This document shows, one piece after another, positions 6,492 through 10,406 of a DNA stretch of 10,406 bases. A program made the position numbers and the translations under genes. Source of the stretch: 43-108 sp001915545 (GTDB lineage Bacteria; Bacteroidota; Bacteroidia; Bacteroidales; Bacteroidaceae); NCBI GenBank assembly GCA_902491215.1, contig CABUGV010000062.1, positions 1-10,406 of the forward strand, in the 5' to 3' direction. How positions within the stretch are numbered: the stretch's first letter is position 1; each line of letters opens with the position of its first letter. The notes below the pieces were generated by a model that was given only the letters and a program-made list of their open reading frames with translations, did not search any database and was not told where the DNA came from.

Positions 6492-6521
6492 GGCCGGCAC
6501 ATAAAAATATATGTACCGGCC
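6492..6521 (-). terminator. Hairpin between purC and ubiE
   Basis: Arms at 6492-6502 (GGCCGGCACAT) and 6511-6521 (ATGTACCGGCC) pair over 11 positions with an 8-base loop. The single odd pair is a G-U wobble on the minus strand and a C-A mismatch on the + strand, which favours a role in the minus-strand transcript. The tail after it is only moderately T-rich, so it may be a partial terminator or an RNA stability element between purC and ubiE rather than a full stop. Confidence 0.55.
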
Positions 6522-6608
6522 TTAAGTGTTTTGCAATGCAGATAAAACGTTCTTCAAGCGTTCGAACAATAACCGGTTTAGATGATTTTTCCGATGCTTG
6601 TGTATTTT

Positions 6609-7553
6609 TTATCTGTTTGCGAGGTAGTTCTTAACGTTTCTTTCAATTCTGGCTCTGATGTCTTCGTCTTCAGCCTTTACAAACTTTTCGCCTGTGATAT
6701 GCTCGTAGAGTTCGATGTAGCGGTCGCTTATGCTGTTTACGAATTCATCGCTCATTTCAGGCATAACCTGTCCAGGCTCGTTCATGAAGTCATGTTCTAT
6801 AAGCCACTGCCTTACGAATTCCTTTGAAAGCTGTCTCTGAGGTTCGCCTTTTTCGAATTTCTCCTGATAACCGTCAGCGTAGAAATATCTGCTTGAGTCT
6901 GGAGTGTGTATTTCATCGATGAGGTAAACCTTGCCGTCTCTCTTACCAAACTCGTACTTTGTGTCAACGAGTATAAGTCCCTTTTCAGCTGCAATGTTTG
7001 TTCCGCATTGGAAGAGAGCGTAGGTATATTCTTCCATCTTTTCGTAATCTTCCTTGCTTACGATACCTCTGCTGATGATTTCCTCCTTAGAGATGTTCTC
7101 GTCGTGGCCTTCATCTGCTTTTGTTGTAGGGGTGATGATAGGGTGAGGGAACTTTTCGTTTTCTTTCATTCCGTCAGGAAGAGCTACTCCACAGAGACTT
7201 CTTTTGCCGCTTTTGTATTCGCGCCATGCAGAGCCTGTGAGGTATCCGCGTATGATCATTTCTACTCTGAATCCTTCACACTTCAGACCGACGGTGACCA
7301 TAGGGTCTGGAGTTGCAAGCTTCCAGTTTGGCACGATGTCTGCAGTGTGATCCAGGGACTTGGCTGCAATCTGGTTGAGCACTTGTCCCTTGAAAGGTAT
7401 GCCTTTAGGCAGAATAACGTCGAACGCTGATATTCTGTCTGTTGCTACCATTACCAGAATATCATCGTTGATGTTGTAAACGTCACGTACTTTTCCGTGG
7501 TAAACTTCTTTCTGTCCAGGAAAGTTGAAATCTGTTCTTGTTAATGCTTCCAT
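6609..7553 (-). CDS. purC: SAICAR synthetase (purine biosynthesis)
   Basis: The enzyme joins CAIR and L-aspartate with ATP to form SAICAR in cytosolic purine synthesis. The 314 residues match the longer single-domain form. Visible are the ATP-binding GKVRDVY (20-26), ATDRISAFDV (37-46), the conserved RGYLTGSAW (102-110), DTKYEFG (187-193) and the acidic LIDEIHTPDSSRY (201-213). It lies 51 bases downstream of phoH in the same direction and is probably cotranscribed with it. The adjoining gap after its stop holds a hairpin. There is no sign of truncation or a missing catalytic residue. Confidence 0.97.
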   Translation of the reverse strand: MEALTRTDFNFPGQKEVYHGKVRDVYNINDDILVMVATDRISAFDVILPKGIPFKGQVLNQIAAKSLDHTADIVPNWKLATPDPMVTVGLKCEGFRVEMIIRGYLTGSAWREYKSGKRSLCGVALPDGMKENEKFPHPIITPTTKADEGHDENISKEEIISRGIVSKEDYEKMEEYTYALFQCGTNIAAEKGLILVDTKYEFGKRDGKVYLIDEIHTPDSSRYFYADGYQEKFEKGEPQRQLSKEFVRQWLIEHDFMNEPGQVMPEMSDEFVNSISDRYIELYEHITGEKFVKAEDEDIRARIERNVKNYLANR

Positions 7554-7604
7554 GTCTGTTGTTGTTATGATGTGGTTAATGATGATTGCTTTTTGCAGGC
7601 GTTT

Positions 7605-8636
7605 TCAGCAGAGCGGTGTGTCCGACAGGTCGAAGCTTGTTCTTGCGATGTCTTCTTCCTCCTCACCCTTTCTTTTCTGCATCTGCATTTCTTTGCGTTT
7701 CGCTTCGAACTTGTCGTAAGCTTCAACTATGCGTGTGACTAGTTTGTGGCGAACGATATCCCTTTGGTCCATATCTACGAATGCTATACCTTTTACTTTT
7801 CTTAGTATGCTGATAGCTTCCGTAAGTCCTGATTTCACCGAATGAGGCAAATCCACCTGAGTCTTGTCTCCGGTGATTATCATTTTGGTGTTGTGTCCCA
7901 TACGTGTGAGGAACATCTTTATCTGTGCCGTGGTTGTGTTTTGTGCTTCGTCGAGTATTACAACAGCTTCATTCAGTGTTCTGCCTCGCATGAATGCCAG
8001 CGGAGCAATCTGAATGATGTTCTGTTCCATATATTCTTGAAGTTTCTGCGCTGGAATCATGTCCTGCAGAGCATCGTAAAGAGGCTGCAGATACGGGTCG
8101 ATCTTATCCTTCATGTCGCCCGGCAGGAATCCTAGCTTTTCTCCGGCTTCAACAGCTGGTCTGCTCAAGATTATTTTTCTTATTTCCTTATTCTTGAGAG
8201 CCTTGACAGCCAGTGCAATGCTTACGTATGTTTTTCCCGATCCCGCTGGTCCGGTAGCAAATATCATATCATTGTTCGTGAAGCTTTCCACCAGTTTCTT
8301 TTGGTTTTCGCTTCTTGGCTTTATAGGTTTGCCGGTTACGCTGTAGCAAATTGTATCCTTGTCATTTTGTTCGATGCCGTTTGAACATCCTTTAATAATG
8401 CCGAGAATTGTTTCTTCGTCCAGTGAATTGTATTTTAGGCAATGCTTTTGTATCTTTTCAATATTTTCTTCAAAAGAACACATTTCCGTTTCATCCCCTA
8501 AAACTTTTATCACATTTCCTCTGGCCACAATTCTTAGTTTTGGATACAGTGCCTTGATTATTTGTAGGTTTGCGTTGTTGACTCCATAGAAAGTTACTAG
8601 GTCTATGTCTTCCAGAATTATATGCTTCTCTATCAT
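7605..8636 (-). CDS. phoH: PhoH family ATPase
   Basis: This is a cytosolic P-loop ATPase of the PhoH/PhoL family, linked in other bacteria to RNA metabolism and phosphate stress; the exact role here is unknown. The 343 residues show an N-terminal region of about 100 residues. Walker A is GPAGSGKT (119-126), Walker B VVILDEAQN (215-223), and a sensor-like TGDKTQVDLP starts at about 245. The C-terminal tail is rich in Lys and Glu (about 310-328). I start at the ATG at 8636 (MIEKHIILED) rather than the ATG at 8678. Bacteroidales PhoH proteins normally begin this way, and the upstream ATG falls inside the probable promoter core at 8683-8676. It heads the minus-strand run phoH-purC-ubiE-aroE. Confidence 0.93.
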   Translation of the reverse strand: MIEKHIILEDIDLVTFYGVNNANLQIIKALYPKLRIVARGNVIKVLGDETEMCSFEENIEKIQKHCLKYNSLDEETILGIIKGCSNGIEQNDKDTICYSVTGKPIKPRSENQKKLVESFTNNDMIFATGPAGSGKTYVSIALAVKALKNKEIRKIILSRPAVEAGEKLGFLPGDMKDKIDPYLQPLYDALQDMIPAQKLQEYMEQNIIQIAPLAFMRGRTLNEAVVILDEAQNTTTAQIKMFLTRMGHNTKMIITGDKTQVDLPHSVKSGLTEAISILRKVKGIAFVDMDQRDIVRHKLVTRIVEAYDKFEAKRKEMQMQKRKGEEEEDIARTSFDLSDTPLC

Positions 8637-8675
8637 TCGTAAATTTAATGATTTTTTTGTAATCCTTGCACAATG

Positions 8676-8683
8676 CAAATTTA
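8676..8683 (-). promoter_or_regulatory. Probable -7 element of the phoH promoter
   Basis: TAAATTTG on the minus strand matches the Bacteroidales -7 consensus TAnnTTTG. The -33 TTTG is not evident at the expected distance, so the promoter is incomplete on paper. The predicted start point near 8669 gives a short leader of about 33 bases to the ATG at 8636. Confidence 0.5.
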
Positions 8684-8870
8684 ATTATTCTTTTTTGATT
8701 TTATAATATTGGCCCTAATTAAATATACATATATGAAAAGTCTTTCACCATGTCTTTTTGTGTATTAAAGCCATATCTGTCATGTTCGGAAATGTATGAT
8801 AATCTTACATTTTCTGTTTTTATATAAGGCATTTGTTGCCGATTGTTGTAAAAAAAGACCTAAGTGTTTT

Positions 8871-8885
8871 ATTTTCATTGAAAAT
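8871..8885. repeat. Small inverted repeat upstream of TPR-gene promoter
   Basis: ATTTTC-ATT-GAAAAT is a perfect 6-bp inverted repeat located about 16 bases upstream of the -33 region of the + strand promoter. It could be an operator half-site pair, or chance in A/T-rich DNA. Confidence 0.3.
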
Positions 8886-8901
8886 CATGCTTTTTTTGCA
8901 A

Positions 8902-8930
8902 TTGTCGTTAATTATTTTACTTTATATTTG
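8902..8930 (+). promoter_or_regulatory. Promoter of the TPR lipoprotein gene
   Basis: The -7 element TATATTTG (8923-8930) fits TAnnTTTG exactly, and a TTG at 8902-8904 stands 18 bases upstream as a -33 core. The predicted transcript start is about 8937. This leaves a 5' leader of about 23 bases before the ATG at 8960 and rules out the in-frame GTG at 8930 as a start. Confidence 0.65.
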
Positions 8931-8959
8931 TGCTTAAAATCAAATCTGCCGAAACTGTC

Positions 8960-10354
8960 ATGAGAAAGATATACATATTTTTTTGCTGTAAACTTTTTGT
9001 GCTGGCGGTATTGCTGTCTTCGTGTGGCGGTGGCAATTCGGTGGACAATCGTTCCATGTCCGAATGGTGCAAGCTGATGGACGATTCTCTCAGATGCATG
9101 AATATAGGTTATGTCAGAGCTTCTGTAGAAGATAAACTGGCCCATTCCGATGATAAGGATTTCTATTATGTGGCATTGATGCAGAAAGCCAAGTTGCTCT
9201 GCTATACCTCTAGCCGTGATTCTATTATGACTCTCTGCGATAGTGTTCAGACTTATCTCGATAACGCTCCGTCCACCATCGATCGTCAGCGTCTTCAGAT
9301 GATGTGCTATCAGGTTCTTGCCATTTATTATTCCAAGTTTACCTTGGCCACCGATTCTGTTATCAGCTGCAATACCAAAGCACTCCGCATAGCAAAAGAG
9401 ATATCCGATTCCTATCACGAGATTATTCTTTCCAACAACCTTGGCGATGCATACATCATGCGTGGCGATCTGGTTAAAGCCGTAGGTCTTTTCCGTCGTG
9501 CTGTATATATAGGCGATTCTGTATCTGTTCCAAAAAGAGAAATGGCTGTTCTTTATCAGGGGCTCGGGCGCATTTACACAGAAATGCGCAGCTTCGATCA
9601 GAGCTGTTATTGGTGGGACAAGGCATTGGAATTGTGGGACAGCACAGACATAAAGGGACGTTTCACCTATATGAATAATCGTGGCAACGATTATTTTTTT
9701 CAGAACCGCTATACAGAAGCATTGACGCACTTCCAAATGCTCGACAGCATGCTTGAGGATCAGCCAGATATGGTATGGGAGAGAAATATCTGCCGTACGA
9801 ATATTCTTGAAATTTACATAACCCAAGGACAGCTCGATAAGGCACGTTCTCTTTATCCTGAGCTTCAGGCATATTTCCAAAATGCCGGAGCTGAACATAT
9901 TTTGTCTTATCTCTATACCTTGGAGATGTGGATTGCACTTCAGACCGGAAACAACAATGCTGTCGATTCCATGCTCAATGTACATCCGCTTCCCGAATCA
10001 GTTCCCGTTTCGGTTGCAATGGCACGTTACAAATTGATGCGTGATTTCAGTAGGGGAGTAGAGCGCTGGAAAGATGCTTATCTCAGCAGTGAAGAATACA
10101 ATCGCATGTCCGATTCTTTGCGTGACGAACGCGTTAAGATGAAGATTGCCGACTTGAATATGAAGTTTCTACGCGATGAAAAAATACTTTCCGACAAGGT
10201 ACGCATGAGCGAGCTCCATACGCATCTTCTTTGGATGTATTTCGGTGTCGCATTCCTTCTTTTCCTTGTTCTTATTTCCATCGTGGTAATGTACTATCGC
10301 CGTAGACAGGTTCAGGCTCGTGAAGCTGTTATGCTCAGCAATATAGTTAAGTAG
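8960..10354 (+). CDS. TPR-repeat membrane lipoprotein, probably a truncated sensor
   Basis: 464 residues. The signal peptide has a lipobox L-S-S-C with Cys22 as the expected lipidation site. A long helical region (about 35-400) with TPR-like pairs follows, for example 151-185 (NNLGDAYIMRGDLVKAVGLF) and 201-235. Then come a charged helical linker (about 400-420), one membrane helix (about 422-446) and a short basic end, YYRRRQVQAREAVMLSNIVK. In Bacteroidales, proteins of this design usually continue after the membrane helix into a cytoplasmic signalling domain (histidine kinase or HTH). Here a TAG follows immediately, and the next bases look like an IS end, so I infer that the output domain has been cut off. 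The start at 8960 is set by the lipobox spacing and the upstream promoter. The gene is divergent from phoH. If stable, the product could sense outside the cytoplasmic membrane but not signal in the usual way. Confidence 0.8.
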   Translation: MRKIYIFFCCKLFVLAVLLSSCGGGNSVDNRSMSEWCKLMDDSLRCMNIGYVRASVEDKLAHSDDKDFYYVALMQKAKLLCYTSSRDSIMTLCDSVQTYLDNAPSTIDRQRLQMMCYQVLAIYYSKFTLATDSVISCNTKALRIAKEISDSYHEIILSNNLGDAYIMRGDLVKAVGLFRRAVYIGDSVSVPKREMAVLYQGLGRIYTEMRSFDQSCYWWDKALELWDSTDIKGRFTYMNNRGNDYFFQNRYTEALTHFQMLDSMLEDQPDMVWERNICRTNILEIYITQGQLDKARSLYPELQAYFQNAGAEHILSYLYTLEMWIALQTGNNNAVDSMLNVHPLPESVPVSVAMARYKLMRDFSRGVERWKDAYLSSEEYNRMSDSLRDERVKMKIADLNMKFLRDEKILSDKVRMSELHTHLLWMYFGVAFLLFLVLISIVVMYYRRRQVQAREAVMLSNIVK

Positions 10355-10406
10355 GGTGTCCAGTTTAACGTTCCCAATTTAGCCTACATTTTTAAGCTGT
10401 TTGGTA
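10352..10406. mobile_element. Probable start of an insertion sequence at right edge
   Basis: The sequence from 10352 begins TAGGGTGTCCAGTTTAACG and then TTCCC. Compared with the inferred outer edge of the IS at the left (minus strand from 370: TAGGGATATTCAGTAAATG, then TCCC), both begin TAGGG, share CAGT at nearly the same place and reach CCC about 20 bases in. It coincides with the abrupt end of the TPR reading frame. Only 55 bases are present, so no transposase can be checked and the family is unknown. Confidence 0.45.

Larger units (their letters stand above)
8637..8959. other. Divergent intergenic region phoH / TPR gene (323 bases)
   Basis: This A/T-rich region lies between two divergent genes. 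It holds one promoter-like site for each direction (8676-8683 minus, 8902-8930 plus), a small inverted repeat upstream of the + strand promoter (8871-8885), and TTGCA-CAA-TGCAA (8666-8678) overlapping the expected phoH start point. No gene or RNA gene is recognised in the middle stretch 8700-8870. Confidence 0.6.

Noticed and set aside
8912..9985. 357-residue minus-strand open frame
   Set aside because: It lies opposite the TPR gene, which has a lipobox, a membrane helix and a matching promoter. The minus frame shows no domain.

Overview
The window looks like a Bacteroidales chromosome, probably Prevotella or Bacteroides-like. Three things point there. The first is the gene order phoH-purC-ubiE/menG-aroE. 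The second is several promoter-like sites fitting the Bacteroidales consensus (TTTG, about 19 bases, TAnnTTTG). The third is a TPR/transmembrane sensor-type lipoprotein of a kind common in that order. This placement rests on recognition of protein families, not on a database search.

Layout. Bases 1-189 are the 3' end of an insertion-sequence transposase on the + strand, and the element probably ends near base 370. Bases 372-874 hold no convincing gene. They contain a strong bidirectional terminator, a GC-armed inverted repeat, an 11-bp tandem repeat, and the terminator of the next gene. From 875 to 8636 all nine genes lie on the minus strand, read right to left: phoH (ATPase), purC (purine synthesis), ubiE/menG (menaquinone methyltransferase), aroE (shikimate dehydrogenase), a membrane-anchored alpha/beta hydrolase, a TPM-domain membrane protein, lemA, a small AlaX-type tRNA-editing protein, and an Hsp20 small heat shock protein. 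At 8960 a + strand gene begins divergently from phoH. It is a TPR lipoprotein with one late transmembrane helix that stops just after the membrane, at a sequence resembling the end of another insertion sequence.

How the genes fit together. phoH, purC, ubiE, aroE and the hydrolase form a housekeeping run. aroE supplies shikimate toward chorismate, the precursor of aromatic amino acids and menaquinone, and MenG performs the final methylation of menaquinone. A hairpin between purC and ubiE may split the transcript. A very good promoter upstream of the TPM gene starts a second unit (TPM-lemA). Hairpins separate that unit from alaX, and a roughly 220-base gap separates alaX from hsp20. These last four genes look like envelope and protein quality-control functions, but no common role is proven.

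No clearly new biological system is visible. The most notable points are the likely truncation of the TPR sensor by an insertion sequence, the apparent relatedness of the IS ends at both edges of the window, and the structured repeats in the gene-poor left intergenic region.
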